DNA of 64,000 bases from Microthrixaceae bacterium (GCA_016702505.1 JADJDU010000030.1:1-64000), one strand, 5' to 3'. Positions 45,285-54,036 are shown, counted from the first letter of the stretch. A program made the numbers and translations. The notes: generated by a model from the sequence alone, not told the origin.

Positions 45285-45533
45285 ATGGACGTCGCTGCCA
45301 AGCTCACGTCGAAGGGTCAGATGACCGTGCCGAAGGCGGTGCGCGATGCCCTCGGCCTCGAGGAGGGTGACGAGGTCGTCTTCCACGTGGAGGGAAACCG
45401 GGCGGTACTTGCTCGGACGCCGGACTTTCTCTCCCTCGCCGGTGCGATTCCGGTGCCCGCCGCGAAGCGCAATGTCGCGTGGGACGAGGTGATCCGCAAG
45501 ACCCGCTCGGCGCGTTCGGCCAAGCGGCGGTGA
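45285..45533 (+). CDS. vapB: AbrB-type antitoxin (VapB)
   Basis: An 82-residue antitoxin with a swapped-hairpin AbrB DNA-binding domain: 'AKLTSKGQMTVPKAVRDALG' and 'LEEGDEVVFHVEGNRAVLAR'. The basic C-terminus ('KTRSARSAKRR') should bind and block the PIN toxin. An AAGGAGG box precedes the ATG. The stop overlaps the toxin start (GTGA), the usual vapBC coupling. Confidence 0.9.
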   Translation: MDVAAKLTSKGQMTVPKAVRDALGLEEGDEVVFHVEGNRAVLARTPDFLSLAGAIPVPAAKRNVAWDEVIRKTRSARSAKRR

Positions 45534-45937
45534 GTGCGTTCGTCGACACCAACATCCTCGTCCGCCACCTCACGGGTGACCCGCCAGCGATGGCGGCACG
45601 TGCCACGGCGTACCTGGCTTCGGCTGACGAGCTGTACCTGCCCGACCTGATCGTCGCCGAGACGGTCTACGTGCTCGAGTCCTACTACGAGGTGCCTCGA
45701 CCGCAGGTCGCGATGGCGATGCGGTCGCTCATCGCCTTCGACGCGATCGCCACGGTCGACCCGGCACTGCTCCTCCGAGCGATCGAGGTCTACGAGATCG
45801 ACCGGCTGGACTTCGCCGACGCCTACCTGGTCGCGTGCGCAGAGAGCACCGGCGTCAGCAGCGTCGCATCGTTCGACAAGTCGATCGACCGGGTGAAGAC
45901 CATCGAGCGGATCGAGCCGCCCAGGACGCCGAAATGA
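45530..45937 (+). CDS. vapC: PIN-domain toxin (VapC)
   Basis: VapC toxins are Mg-dependent RNases that cut tRNA or rRNA. The 135-residue product has the PIN acidic residues: Asp in 'SAFVDTNILVRHLTGD', Glu in 'LIVAETVYVLESYYE', Asp in 'RLDFADAYLVACAE' and a final Asp in 'SSVASFDKSIDRV'. It looks intact. The start overlaps vapB. Confidence 0.9.
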   Translation: MSAFVDTNILVRHLTGDPPAMAARATAYLASADELYLPDLIVAETVYVLESYYEVPRPQVAMAMRSLIAFDAIATVDPALLLRAIEVYEIDRLDFADAYLVACAESTGVSSVASFDKSIDRVKTIERIEPPRTPK

Positions 45938-46182
45938 TGAGGGGTCGGGTCGATCGTTGGCTCGTGTCCCAACTGAAAGCGAAGGTCACCGGATCCCCGA
46001 CGGCGTCCACCAGTTCGAAACGCGTGGCATAACGGCCAACTCCGATCCAACCCGGCCTCCACCTCCGCGGCGAAAGTGACGCCCAGATCGACCCGTTCCG
46101 GTTCCCGAGATGACTCAGGCCAGGGCCGGGACTGTGGAGGCGTGTGTGTGACCGAAGGGTGGTGATGAGCCGTCTCTCCTAG

Positions 46183-46299
46183 GCGACGGCGTTCCTCATC
46201 GCCGCCGAACTCGTTGTCGAGGATGACCGTGAGGATGCAGCGCAGAGGGTCATGGCATCCCTCGCGGTGCTCGCTGGTATTGCCGCGCCGGAGCGTTGA
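46183..46299 (+). pseudogene. Relic of a small helical protein (possible HEPN-like)
   Basis: A short open piece encodes 'FLIAAELVVEDD' and 'ASLAVLAGIAAPER' and then stops. The second half resembles small helical actinobacterial proteins that often accompany toxin modules. There is no start codon in frame, and the rest is missing. Identification is tentative. Confidence 0.3.
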
Positions 46300-46377
46300 G
46301 GGCGAGCTTGCCACGCCTGAAGTGAAGTCATGTGCGGAGCCCTCAGCCACTTCTGCGGCCGCGTGGGGGTGTGATCA

Positions 46378-46530
46378 GGGCCGGAGGTCTCGCCACTGCC
46401 ATGTCGACCCGTCGACGAGGAGCTCGGGATCGCCTGTCCAGAGGGTGGCATTGATGGCGACGGTGAGTGCCGCCGCGAAAGCGTTCGCGTAAGCCATCGG
46501 GTGATCGGCCTTGATCCGGGCGGCGTCAAA
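46378..46530 (-). pseudogene. Truncated PIN-domain toxin remnant
   Basis: The minus strand encodes the C-terminal 50 residues of a VapC-like protein: 'DHPMAYANAFAAALTVAI' and 'ATLWTGDPELLVDG', then 'WQWRDLRP' and stop. The active-site Asp of 'YADAFA' is Asn here, and the N-terminal two thirds are missing. The argC promoter now lies directly upstream on the other strand. Confidence 0.65.
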
Positions 46531-46572
46531 TGAGCTCCGAGCGTTCCGGGCGGCGCATCGTGGCCGCACCGG

Positions 46573-46590
46573 ATTGCATAGTCATGCATG
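46573..46590 (+). promoter_or_regulatory. ARG box upstream of argC
   Basis: ATTGCATAGTCATGCATG matches the Streptomyces-type ARG box (two TGCAT half sites). The same 15-base core ATTGCATAGTCATGC lies upstream of argB at 57217. Confidence 0.8.
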
Positions 46591-46598
46591 TTTTCGCA

Positions 46599-46604
46599 TA
46601 GAGT
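46599..46604 (+). promoter_or_regulatory. -10 box of argC, leaderless start
   Basis: TAGAGT is 6 nt before the argC ATG and 8 nt after the ARG box. Confidence 0.55.
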
Positions 46605-46610
46605 GGGCGG

Positions 46611-47663
46611 ATGGTGTTGAGAGCAGGGATCGTCGGGGCGTCGGGGTTCACCGGGGCGGAGTTGCTGCGGTTGTTGCACGCCCATCCCGAGATCGACGTC
46701 GTAGTTGCCACGGGTGACAGCCAGGCTGGAACGGCGGCGGCTGCGCTCTACCCTTCGCTGGCAGCGGCTTATCCCGATCTTGGTTTCGAGCCGTACCACC
46801 GGGGTCTGGCCGATGAGCGTGGGCTGGACGTCGTGTTCTGCGGGCTGCCTCACGGGACATCGCAGGAGATCGTGCCCGATCTGTTGCCGGGTGAGAGGTT
46901 GGTGGTGGATCTCGGGGCCGATTTCCGGCTGAAGGATCCGGCGCTGTACCCGCGCTGGTATCACGCCGAGCACAGCGTTCCGGAGTTGTTGGCTCACGCT
47001 GTCTATGGCCTGCCTGAGCTGTTCCGTGAGGAGTTGGCCGCGCTTGGTGGGTCTGGTTTGGTGGCTACACCGGGGTGCTATGTGACCACGGCGACGTTGG
47101 CGCTGGCCCCCTTGGTGGAGGCCGGGTTGGTGGAGACCACCGGGATCGTGGTCGATGCGGCTAGTGGGGTTTCGGGGGCAGGGCGTCCGCCCAAGCCCAA
47201 CACCACGTTCTGTACGGTGGATGAAGACTTCACGGCCTATGGGTTGCTCGACCACCGTCACACTCCCGAGATCGAGCAGAACCTGTCCCATGTGGCTGGG
47301 GAAGACGTTCAGGTTCTGTTCACGCCACACCTGGCTCCCATGAACTGGGGGATCTTGGCCACCTGTTATGCCCGGCCCACCGGCGCGGTCACTACCGAGG
47401 CGGTGCGTGAGGTGCTGCGGGCCGCCTATGAGCACGAGCCGTTTGTGGTGGTGTGCGATGAGCCCCCTTCCACCAAGGCGACCCTTGGTTCCAATGCGGT
47501 TCATGTGACCGGTTGTGCCGATGATCGCACCGGTTGGGTGGTTGCGATCGCTGCCCTGGACAACTTGACCAAGGGGGCGTCGGGTGGAGCGGTGCAGGCC
47601 GCCAATGTGGCCTTGGGTCTACCCGAAATGACGGGCCTGCCGGTGGTCGGTCTCTACCCCTGA
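46611..47663 (+). CDS. argC: N-acetyl-gamma-glutamyl-phosphate reductase
   Basis: ArgC reduces N-acetylglutamyl phosphate with NADPH in arginine synthesis. The 350-residue product starts 'LRAGIVGASGFTGAELLRLL' (Rossmann loop). It has the active-site Cys in 'GLVATPGCYVTTATLAL', the His region 'FTPHLAPMNWGIL', and ends 'LDNLTKGASGGAVQAANVAL'. The ATG is 6 nt from the -10 box and lacks a ribosome binding site, so the transcript is probably leaderless. argJ follows 124 nt downstream. Confidence 0.95.
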   Translation: MVLRAGIVGASGFTGAELLRLLHAHPEIDVVVATGDSQAGTAAAALYPSLAAAYPDLGFEPYHRGLADERGLDVVFCGLPHGTSQEIVPDLLPGERLVVDLGADFRLKDPALYPRWYHAEHSVPELLAHAVYGLPELFREELAALGGSGLVATPGCYVTTATLALAPLVEAGLVETTGIVVDAASGVSGAGRPPKPNTTFCTVDEDFTAYGLLDHRHTPEIEQNLSHVAGEDVQVLFTPHLAPMNWGILATCYARPTGAVTTEAVREVLRAAYEHEPFVVVCDEPPSTKATLGSNAVHVTGCADDRTGWVVAIAALDNLTKGASGGAVQAANVALGLPEMTGLPVVGLYP

Positions 47664-47787
47664 CCCTCGTGGGCTCGGCCTCGCGGTGTGTCAGCCGCGT
47701 GTCCGACCGGGGACTGGTGCGCCCGGTTCCTTCTGAACCCACTCGTATTTGGACCTGTCCGGGTGGACAGCCGAGCAAGGAGCAATC

Positions 47788-48957
47788 ATGAGCGTTACTG
47801 CAGCCAAGGGATTCGTGGCCTCGGGTGTTGCCTGTGGCATCAAGGCCTCTGGTGACCTTGACCTTTCGCTGGTTGCCACCGTTGACGGCGTGGCGGTTCC
47901 GGCCGCGGCCGTGTTCACCGACAACAAGATGACCGCGGCACCGGTGGTGGTCTCGGATCTCCATCTGTGTGCCACCGGTGGAAGGGCCGCCGCGGTGATC
48001 TTGAACTCGGGCAACGCCAACGCCGCCACCGGAAGCCCTGGTCAGGACGATGCGCGGGCCATGTGCGCGGCGACCGCTGCCGGTGTGGGTTGTGTCCCCG
48101 AGGAGGTTCTGGTCTGTTCGACCGGTCTGATCGGAATTCCGTTGCCGATCGACACCATCCTGGCTGGGGTGCCGGCGCTGGTTGCGGCTCGCAACCCTCA
48201 AGGCGGAACGGACGCCGCCGAGGCCATTCGCACCACTGACACCCATCGCAAAGAGACGGTGGTGGCGGTGGGTGCCAGCGCGGCGGTGGTTGGAGGGATG
48301 GCCAAGGGGGCGGCCATGTTGGCCCCGAACATGGCCACCATGTTGGCGGTGCTCACCACTGATGCTGCCGCCGAGCCCGGTCAGCTTCGCCAGATCCTGC
48401 GAGACGCGGTGTCCACCAGTTTCAACCGGTTGATGACCGATGCGTGTCGTTCCACCAACGACACCGTGATCATCTTGGCCAGCGGGGCGGCAGGCCCGGT
48501 CGACGGTGGGGACTTGGCGGCCGCGGTGGCCTTGGCTTGTGCGGATCTGGCTGGCCAGATGGCTGGTGATGCTGAGGGTGCTACCAAGGTGGTGCGCCTC
48601 AGCGTGACCGGCGCGGCCAGCGACGTTGATGCCGAGGCGGGTGCCCGCCAGATCGCTCGTAGTGCTTTGTGTAAATGCTCCTGGTTCGGGCAGGACCCTT
48701 ACTGGGGTCGTTTGGCCAGTGAGCTCGGAAGTGCCGGCATCGAGTTTTCGCCCGAGTTGATCTCGGTGTCCTACGGAGGGGTGACGGTGGCCGACGGGGG
48801 AGTGACCATCGAACATGACGCCGTGGCCGTGGCCGCCCACATGGCCCAACGCAACCTTGAGATCGTGTGTGATCTGGGTATCGGCACCGGTTCGTTCACC
48901 GTGCTCACCAACGACTTGACCCACCAGTACATAGACGAGAACACCGGCGGCAGCTGA
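47788..48957 (+). CDS. argJ: Glutamate N-acetyltransferase / N-acetylglutamate synthase
   Basis: ArgJ recycles the acetyl group between ornithine and glutamate. The ATG at 47788 follows AAGGAG and gives 389 residues. The autocleavage site is 'KGAAMLAPNMATMLAVLTTD', where the Thr after the Ala becomes the nucleophile of the beta chain. Other marks are 'ILNSGNANAATGSPGQDDAR' and 'SFNRLMTDACRSTNDTVI'. Whether it is mono- or bifunctional cannot be told. The usual next gene, argB, is 8.3 kb away. Confidence 0.95.
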   Translation: MSVTAAKGFVASGVACGIKASGDLDLSLVATVDGVAVPAAAVFTDNKMTAAPVVVSDLHLCATGGRAAAVILNSGNANAATGSPGQDDARAMCAATAAGVGCVPEEVLVCSTGLIGIPLPIDTILAGVPALVAARNPQGGTDAAEAIRTTDTHRKETVVAVGASAAVVGGMAKGAAMLAPNMATMLAVLTTDAAAEPGQLRQILRDAVSTSFNRLMTDACRSTNDTVIILASGAAGPVDGGDLAAAVALACADLAGQMAGDAEGATKVVRLSVTGAASDVDAEAGARQIARSALCKCSWFGQDPYWGRLASELGSAGIEFSPELISVSYGGVTVADGGVTIEHDAVAVAAHMAQRNLEIVCDLGIGTGSFTVLTNDLTHQYIDENTGGS

Positions 48958-49014
48958 ATGATGCGGGCTCCGATCCGCGAAGGGCTGCAGAGTTTCGGAT
49001 CGTGGGTCGCCCGC

Positions 49015-49728
49015 CTAGGTGCTCGAGGTCCGCACCGGCGGTAAGACGATTTGCGGATCGGAGCGGGTGAGCTCGTACTCGCCCAGCACGGCGCTGAGAA
49101 TCAAGTGACCGCGGTGGGGGATCTCCTCTTCGCCGAGGTACACGTCGTCGACCAACGCTTGGGCTTGCTCGATGGAACTGATCCCGCAGCGACGAACCAG
49201 CACGGCGATGTCTTCGTCGTCTCGCCCCATGCGTGACGCTCGCAGTTTCATGGCCAACAAGAACTCGGGCGGGGCCACATGGACGACGACGTCACCGGCC
49301 GATATCAGCGGCACGCCTTGTGGCTTGCCGCTTGGAGGCAGGAATCCGCCAGCCTTGTCGTTGAACCAATCTCGGCGAAGTCCGTGTTCGTCTGCGATCT
49401 CGGCGGCAACCTTCGCCACAACGTCATGGGGCGAAAAGATCGCGTCGATGTCGATGGAGGTCCTGCGGTCGACGCCGTCTGGGTAGTAGGCCATGCCGGC
49501 GGCGACACCACCGATGAGGTAGATCGTGGCCTTTTGGTTGGTGGCGACGAGCCTGTCCATTAGGTCGGTCAGCAGTTGAACCTGCCGGGCTGTGCTCAGG
49601 CGTTGCGGTCGGGAGTTGGTGAGCGGCTCGGCTGGGCTCGCCTCAGGTCGCGTGCGACGCCGATGAGCAGCCGATGCTCCACTGGTGCGGTCACCGTTGG
49701 TATCCCTGCCGCCGCCCGTATTGCCCAT
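49015..49728 (-). CDS. Nucleotidyltransferase-type toxin
   Basis: A 237-residue minimal nucleotidyltransferase-fold protein: 'IYLIGGVAAGMAYYPDGVD' then 'RRTSIDIDAIFSPHDVVAKV', with the two metal-binding Asp of 'DIDAIF'. After 'FLLAMKLRASRMGRDDEDIA' it ends in helices. This pattern resembles AbiEii/DUF6036-type toxins. The N-terminal 50 residues are low complexity. The start overlaps the XRE gene stop by 1 nt (TGATG), supporting a two-gene toxin-antitoxin module. Confidence 0.75.
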   Translation of the reverse strand: MGNTGGGRDTNGDRTSGASAAHRRRTRPEASPAEPLTNSRPQRLSTARQVQLLTDLMDRLVATNQKATIYLIGGVAAGMAYYPDGVDRRTSIDIDAIFSPHDVVAKVAAEIADEHGLRRDWFNDKAGGFLPPSGKPQGVPLISAGDVVVHVAPPEFLLAMKLRASRMGRDDEDIAVLVRRCGISSIEQAQALVDDVYLGEEEIPHRGHLILSAVLGEYELTRSDPQIVLPPVRTSST

Positions 49729-50300
49729 CAGACGCTCGCGAAGAACTCGGCTGGCACGAACACGTTCCGCACGGAGAACACAGCGGGGGTGGATGCCTCG
49801 ATGTGGTGGCGGATCGAGCGGTTGGGGACCAGGTGGAACGGCTCGGGTGCGGGAGCGATGTCCCCGACCCACAGCGGTACCGGCCAGTTCGAGCGAGTGA
49901 AGATGAACTCGACGAGCCCGGCCAGGCTGGCATCGACGCCGGGGTGGCCGGTGGGTGCGGGTGCGAGCAGGCACAGCCCGACAGCCGTCGCGCCGTCGAC
50001 CGAGGTGAGATCGTCGGCGACCTGGATGAACCCAGAGCGGACTGCTGGGAGGTCATCCTCTTGAATCCAGGTGCGGAATGCCTGTGCCCACGATGCGAGG
50101 GTCGGCAGTCGGGTCGGCAGGGCCGCGACCTGGGCTCCGACGGGTTCGAGGATGCGGTTCAGGCGTCCAACGGTTGCGTCACCTCTGGCACTTTCCAGGC
50201 GGGCGAGCGCGGGCTGAAGAGTGCCGGCAGCGCGTGCCAGTTCGTCTTGAGACCTGGCCGAACTAGCTCGCACGCTGCGGAGGATGCTTGCCGTATCCAC
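49728..50300 (-). CDS. XRE-family antitoxin-like regulator
   Basis: A 190-residue protein with an N-terminal helix-turn-helix ('QDELARAAGTLQPALARLES'), followed by a C-terminal domain without a recognised family. The GTG at 50300 is preceded immediately by GAGGAG. Upstream is an AT-rich stretch (TTATCGGTTATTATG) that may hold its promoter. It overlaps the nucleotidyltransferase gene, as antitoxin-then-toxin pairs do. Confidence 0.75.
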   Translation of the reverse strand: MDTASILRSVRASSARSQDELARAAGTLQPALARLESARGDATVGRLNRILEPVGAQVAALPTRLPTLASWAQAFRTWIQEDDLPAVRSGFIQVADDLTSVDGATAVGLCLLAPAPTGHPGVDASLAGLVEFIFTRSNWPVPLWVGDIAPAPEPFHLVPNRSIRHHIEASTPAVFSVRNVFVPAEFFASV

Positions 50301-50471
50301 CTCCTCATAATAACCGATAAGTGATGTAGATGGTCACTGGGTCTTGAGCTGTCTCGCTCAGGAACTGTCGTAGGTCCACCGATCTCGCGTCGGGGTGTGC
50401 GCCCGTCAGGTCTACCTCTGCCTCGGATCGGGTCGTTCGGGCGTACAGTCTGTTGGGATGACGTGGTTGGT

Positions 50472-50693
50472 TCAACGCTCGGCCCCTATGGCCTGGAGGG
50501 CTTCGTGGGCGGAGCGGAGGTCGGCGCAGGCGTAGGCGTCCACGGTGCACACGACGAGCGGGGCAGGGCGTAGCGCCGATGCGGTGTCCCAGGCGTCGGT
50601 GGGCACGAGTCGCACGATCACGTTGAGGTCCGGGTCTGCGTCCGCGATGCGGTGCTCGGCACGAAGTGCCAGCCATGGCACCAGTATCGACAT
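50472..50693 (-). CDS. Small hypothetical protein
   Basis: A 73-residue ORF starts at an ATG preceded by GAGGAACG. The product 'MSILVPWLALRAEHRIADAD' ... 'VVCTVDAYACADLRSAHEAL' has balanced composition but no recognised family. It lies between the XRE module and the MazEF-like module. It may be a third small toxin or antitoxin component, or spurious. Confidence 0.35.
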   Translation of the reverse strand: MSILVPWLALRAEHRIADADPDLNVIVRLVPTDAWDTASALRPAPLVVCTVDAYACADLRSAHEALQAIGAER

Positions 50694-50830
50694 CGTTCCT
50701 CACAATGGGTTGAAATCCCCACCTATTGCTGTGGTGGGTGCGTTGGATACGTCCGACGCGTACTGGGCGGTCCCTGGGCTGCGGGCCCACGACCGGGACC
50801 TCGGGAACAGCAGCGGGTTAGGTCGGTGCA

Positions 50831-50845
50831 TACGTAAGATACGTA
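50831..50845 (+). promoter_or_regulatory. Twin TACGTA palindromes and -10 of the MazEF-like module
   Basis: TACGTA occurs at 50831-50836 and 50840-50845. TAAGAT (50835-50840), between and overlapping them, is a -10 box 6 nt before the GTG at 50847. The layout suits autorepression of a leaderless antitoxin gene. Confidence 0.5.
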
Positions 50846-50846
50846 C

Positions 50847-51077
50847 GTGCCAAACAAGACGATCAGTGTTCCTGATGATGTGGTGCCGATCATCGAGAAC
50901 CTCGACGTGCCCTTCTCTCGGTGGGTAACCGATCAGCTCCGTCGACATGCTGCCCAGTCTGGGTCGAGCTTCGGGCAGCAGTTGCTGGCCGACGCAGTGC
51001 TGGCTGGCGGAGAGCGCCTAGATCGTGAGGACGCGGTGGCTGCCGGTGAACGCATGGAGCGGACCGCTCCGTGGTGA
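50847..51077 (+). CDS. MazE/CopG-like antitoxin
   Basis: A 76-residue protein starting 'MPNKTISVPDDVVPIIENLD', the short beta strand plus helix of ribbon-helix-helix antitoxins. A helical C-terminal part 'QQLLADAVLAGGERLDREDA' should wrap the toxin. The GTG lies on the twin palindromes. Its stop overlaps the toxin start. Confidence 0.75.
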   Translation: MPNKTISVPDDVVPIIENLDVPFSRWVTDQLRRHAAQSGSSFGQQLLADAVLAGGERLDREDAVAAGERMERTAPW

Positions 51078-51388
51078 TCCGTGGCGGGGTCTATTGGATC
51101 GATCTGGACAAGCGGCGGCCCTGTGTCGTCGTCTCGTCGCCCGATGTACTGGGCGTCGATGTGTGGCAGACCCACGTCGTTCCGTTGACCTCCAACGTGG
51201 GCCGGGCTGATCTGGCGGGCAACGTCCTGCTAGATGCCGCGGTGACCGGGCTGTCGAAGGACTCGGTCGCGATTCCGCTGGGCCTGGAACTGGTGGATCG
51301 GTCCTGGCTCGGCAAGCAGGTGGGGCAGTTGCCGCTTCCTTTGGTCGCCGCAATCGATAACGGGATCCGCGCGGTTCTGGGGCTGTGA
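51071..51388 (+). CDS. MazF-family RNase toxin
   Basis: A 105-residue MazF/PemK fold with the entry strand 'IRGGVYWIDLDKRRPCVVVS', 'HVVPLTSNVGRADLAGNVLL' and 'GLSKDSVAIPLGLELVDRSW'. These match the SH3-like core and its conserved Arg and Thr/Ser positions. It cuts mRNA in characterised relatives. GTG codons at 51071 and 51074 are both possible; the latter overlaps the antitoxin stop as GTGA. Confidence 0.88.
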   Translation: MVIRGGVYWIDLDKRRPCVVVSSPDVLGVDVWQTHVVPLTSNVGRADLAGNVLLDAAVTGLSKDSVAIPLGLELVDRSWLGKQVGQLPLPLVAAIDNGIRAVLGL

Positions 51389-51414
51389 GAACCCGATGGC
51401 AGGCGACGGTGCGC

Positions 51415-53298
51415 TCATCCGGTGTAGTCGGGGGACCCAGATCGAGGTTGGGCCGGTCGCGCCGTTGGTGCCGGGTGAGGGGGTTGGCCGCTCGGTGCTG
51501 TTTGGTGTGAGCCAGGGCGGGTTGTCGGGGTGGTGTTGGCGGGGATGGTCGGATGAGTGGGGGACGGGGGAGTTGATGGAGTCGACGGGGTGGATGGAGT
51601 CGATGGGGCGGGAACCGAGGGGGTCGGCTCGGAGCCGATGCCGGGGCCGAGTTCGAGCAGGTAGTCGCCAGGGTCTCTGACCACCGCGGTGATGATCCGA
51701 CCACCCGGCACCGGGTATTGGGTGACCTCGATCAGACCTTCGGTCTTGATGCCGTCGCCGGGGTTGGCGGTGGTCGGGGTCCACACCACCAGGGTGTCTC
51801 CGGCGTCGGTGGTCGTGCCCCGAACCACGAGATGTCCGCTAGCGATGTCGCTGGTGACGCTGGTCAGACGACCTGGAGCGGCTCGGGGGTAGCCCCGGCC
51901 GACCACATCCAGGAAGGCGTCGTTTGGTTCGAGGTCGGTGTTGTCGGGGCATGACGTGATGTTGAGGTGCACCGAGTCTCCGTCGGGCACCACCACCTCA
52001 CCGTTGGACCACTGGACCGAGTGCGGGTCGCCACAGGACTGGCGCCACTGCCACCAGGCCCCACCCCACAGGTGGGCGTCTTCGTCGGCGGCGTAGCGGT
52101 GGGCCTTGGCCAGCGTCGTCGGTGCCGTGTCCCAGAATCCGTACTCGCCTCCCCAGTTGGGGACACCCAGGCTGGCGGTGAGCGACTCGATCAGGTCGTT
52201 CATCGCTTCGAGGGTCAGCTGGTCACCGATCGCTTCCATGTAGTTGTGGACCGAGGCCGAAATGTTCGAGACGTCACCGTCGAGGGCTGCGGGGCTCGGT
52301 ATCACCAGACCCCGGGACTGGTCACCGGCGGGTATCGCCGGCTCCACGAACACGATGTGATCGAAGGGAGCTGTGGCCTCGGCGGAGCGGATGGCCCGGA
52401 TGGTGTCGGCCAGGAGGTCGTCATAGAGAGGCTGAAGCTGCGCGGCGGGTCGGGACACTTCGGGTTCGTTGAGGATGTCGTATCCCGCCACTTCGGGGCG
52501 CCCGGCGAAGCGGGCCGCCACCGCGGCCCATGCCTGGGTGAAGTTGGTGCGGATCCCGTCGACATCGTCATAGAAGTTGTTCCATGCGGCCTCCACGGCG
52601 GGGGAGCTGTTGCGGTCACCGTTGCGCAGGCAGGTCGACAGACCTTCGGTGAGGGTGGCCCACGCCGGGGCACCGTCCCAGCCCTTGGCCGGGCTGGTCC
52701 CGGCCGGACACGAGGCCGGGTCTGTGGTGTAGATGAAGGCGGAGTAGGCGTCTTGGTGCATGTCGATCACGGTGTAGATGCCACGGCTGGCCGCCTCCTG
52801 CACGTGGCGGTCGACCTCGTCGAGGTAGTTCTGATCGATCGTGCCTCTGGTCGGCTCGACGCGCGACCAGGTGATGAGGAGGCGCACCACCGAGAAGCCC
52901 CGGGCAGCCATCTCGTCCCAGTCCGCAGAGGTCACGGGGGTGTTGGCCGGCACCGTCGGCGCACCCTGCCAGTACTCGCCAAGGGAGTTGATGTTGGCGC
53001 CTCGCAGGAGGACGTCTCGTCCGGCAGTGTCGACGATGCGACGGTCCAGGGTCTGCAGTGGAAGAAGCTCGAGAGGTCGGCCAGGAGTTGCGAGCCCGTG
53101 GGCGACGATGGCCTCCGAGGCCTCGTCGGCACCGCTCCGAGGGACCGACGCCGAGACGATGGCCACGGCCAACACGGTCGAGACGGCGAGAAGCTTGCCA
53201 ACCGAGAGGTGACCCTTCGCTGCTAACGGAAAGGCCCCTCGGGGGTGCCCGGTGTGGGCTCGGCGGGATACTTGAATGACCGTTCGGGCAAGGACCAT
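51415..53298 (-). CDS. Secreted GH5-family glycosidase (endoglycoceramidase-like)
   Basis: The protein is 627 residues from the ATG at 53298. An unusually long basic N-region precedes the hydrophobic core 'LLAVSTVLAVAIVSASV', a signal peptide or anchor. The GH5 domain has 'VVRLLITWSRVEPTRG', 'IDMHQDAY', the acid/base Glu in 'GYDILNEPEV' and the nucleophile Glu in 'NWGGEYGFWD'. A beta-sandwich domain follows, then a C-terminal tail rich in Pro, Ser and Thr repeats ('PSTPSTPSTPSTPPSP'). Endoglycoceramidases cleave glycolipid oligosaccharides; the substrate here is unknown. It diverges from the lipoprotein genes. Confidence 0.85.
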   Translation of the reverse strand: MVLARTVIQVSRRAHTGHPRGAFPLAAKGHLSVGKLLAVSTVLAVAIVSASVPRSGADEASEAIVAHGLATPGRPLELLPLQTLDRRIVDTAGRDVLLRGANINSLGEYWQGAPTVPANTPVTSADWDEMAARGFSVVRLLITWSRVEPTRGTIDQNYLDEVDRHVQEAASRGIYTVIDMHQDAYSAFIYTTDPASCPAGTSPAKGWDGAPAWATLTEGLSTCLRNGDRNSSPAVEAAWNNFYDDVDGIRTNFTQAWAAVAARFAGRPEVAGYDILNEPEVSRPAAQLQPLYDDLLADTIRAIRSAEATAPFDHIVFVEPAIPAGDQSRGLVIPSPAALDGDVSNISASVHNYMEAIGDQLTLEAMNDLIESLTASLGVPNWGGEYGFWDTAPTTLAKAHRYAADEDAHLWGGAWWQWRQSCGDPHSVQWSNGEVVVPDGDSVHLNITSCPDNTDLEPNDAFLDVVGRGYPRAAPGRLTSVTSDIASGHLVVRGTTTDAGDTLVVWTPTTANPGDGIKTEGLIEVTQYPVPGGRIITAVVRDPGDYLLELGPGIGSEPTPSVPAPSTPSTPSTPSTPPSPTHPTIPANTTPTTRPGSHQTAPSGQPPHPAPTARPAQPRSGSPDYTG

Positions 53299-53547
53299 GG
53301 CGGTATTCAATCGCACTTCTCCGAGCTCTGGATCGGCCACCTGCAACAACGAGGTATCGCCAACTCCCAAGGACCAGAGCGGATAGGTCCGGTCCTTGTC
53401 GCTGAACGGGGAACTGGAGCGAGCGGGTACCGACAAGGCTTGGCGATGAGGCGTCAGTCGAGCAGCGGTAGGCGTGCCACGTCGACTACCTACCTTGAAC
53501 ACAGCGCTACTCATGACGAACTTCGTCAGCCAGCAGACCATTGGTAC

Positions 53548-54009
53548 ATGCACCACAGACGACGTACTTCCCTGATCCTCGCCCTCTTCACTGTGTGCGT
53601 TCTCGCGCTCGGTGCCTGCGGTGACAGCACTGATCGAGCTTCCGACGCTCCCACCAATGCCAAAGACACCTCAGGTGGCGGTTCGGCGGTGGGTGAAGAC
53701 GTCACCGAGGCCCTCGAGGCCCAGACGCCCGACGCAACCGTCGAAGTTCCCTCAGCCGATGGAGCAACCACTATCGCTGACTACGCAGCGGGAGGCAGCA
53801 GCTACGAGCCCTCCGACCCCCAAGAACTCGCTCAGATCCTGGCGCTCATCGGCACTGATGCAGACGGGTACCTCACCGACAACGTGGTGGTGGTCCACAC
53901 GACCGCGGCCGATGCAACCTTGCTGTGCAAGACCGCCGACCGCCTCGCCATTTCCTCATACACCGTCGTTCCTGTGCTGCCCGATGGCATCGGTGTCGAC
54001 TGCGGCTGA
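53548..54009 (+). CDS. Lipoprotein 1, unknown function
   Basis: A 153-residue lipoprotein. The basic start 'MHHRRRTS' is followed by a hydrophobic core and the lipobox 'LALGACGDS', with Cys as the lipidation site. Then comes a Ser/Thr/Asp linker and a compact domain of about 80 residues with two Cys ('LLCKTADRL' and 'VDCG'). No family is recognised. It stands 27 nt before lipoprotein 2. Confidence 0.7.
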   Translation: MHHRRRTSLILALFTVCVLALGACGDSTDRASDAPTNAKDTSGGGSAVGEDVTEALEAQTPDATVEVPSADGATTIADYAAGGSSYEPSDPQELAQILALIGTDADGYLTDNVVVVHTTAADATLLCKTADRLAISSYTVVPVLPDGIGVDCG

Positions 54010-54036
54010 CCTTTGACACCAAACCCTGGAGCGCAA

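Noticed and set aside
47392..48924. Long minus-strand ORF (510 codons) opposite argC and argJ
   Set aside because: It is antisense to two well-conserved arginine genes; its composition (Gly, His, Arg, Thr-rich) is that of a shadow frame.
50705..50740. CRISPR-repeat-like GTTGAAATCCCC
   Set aside because: It is a single copy with no repeats or spacers and no cas genes.
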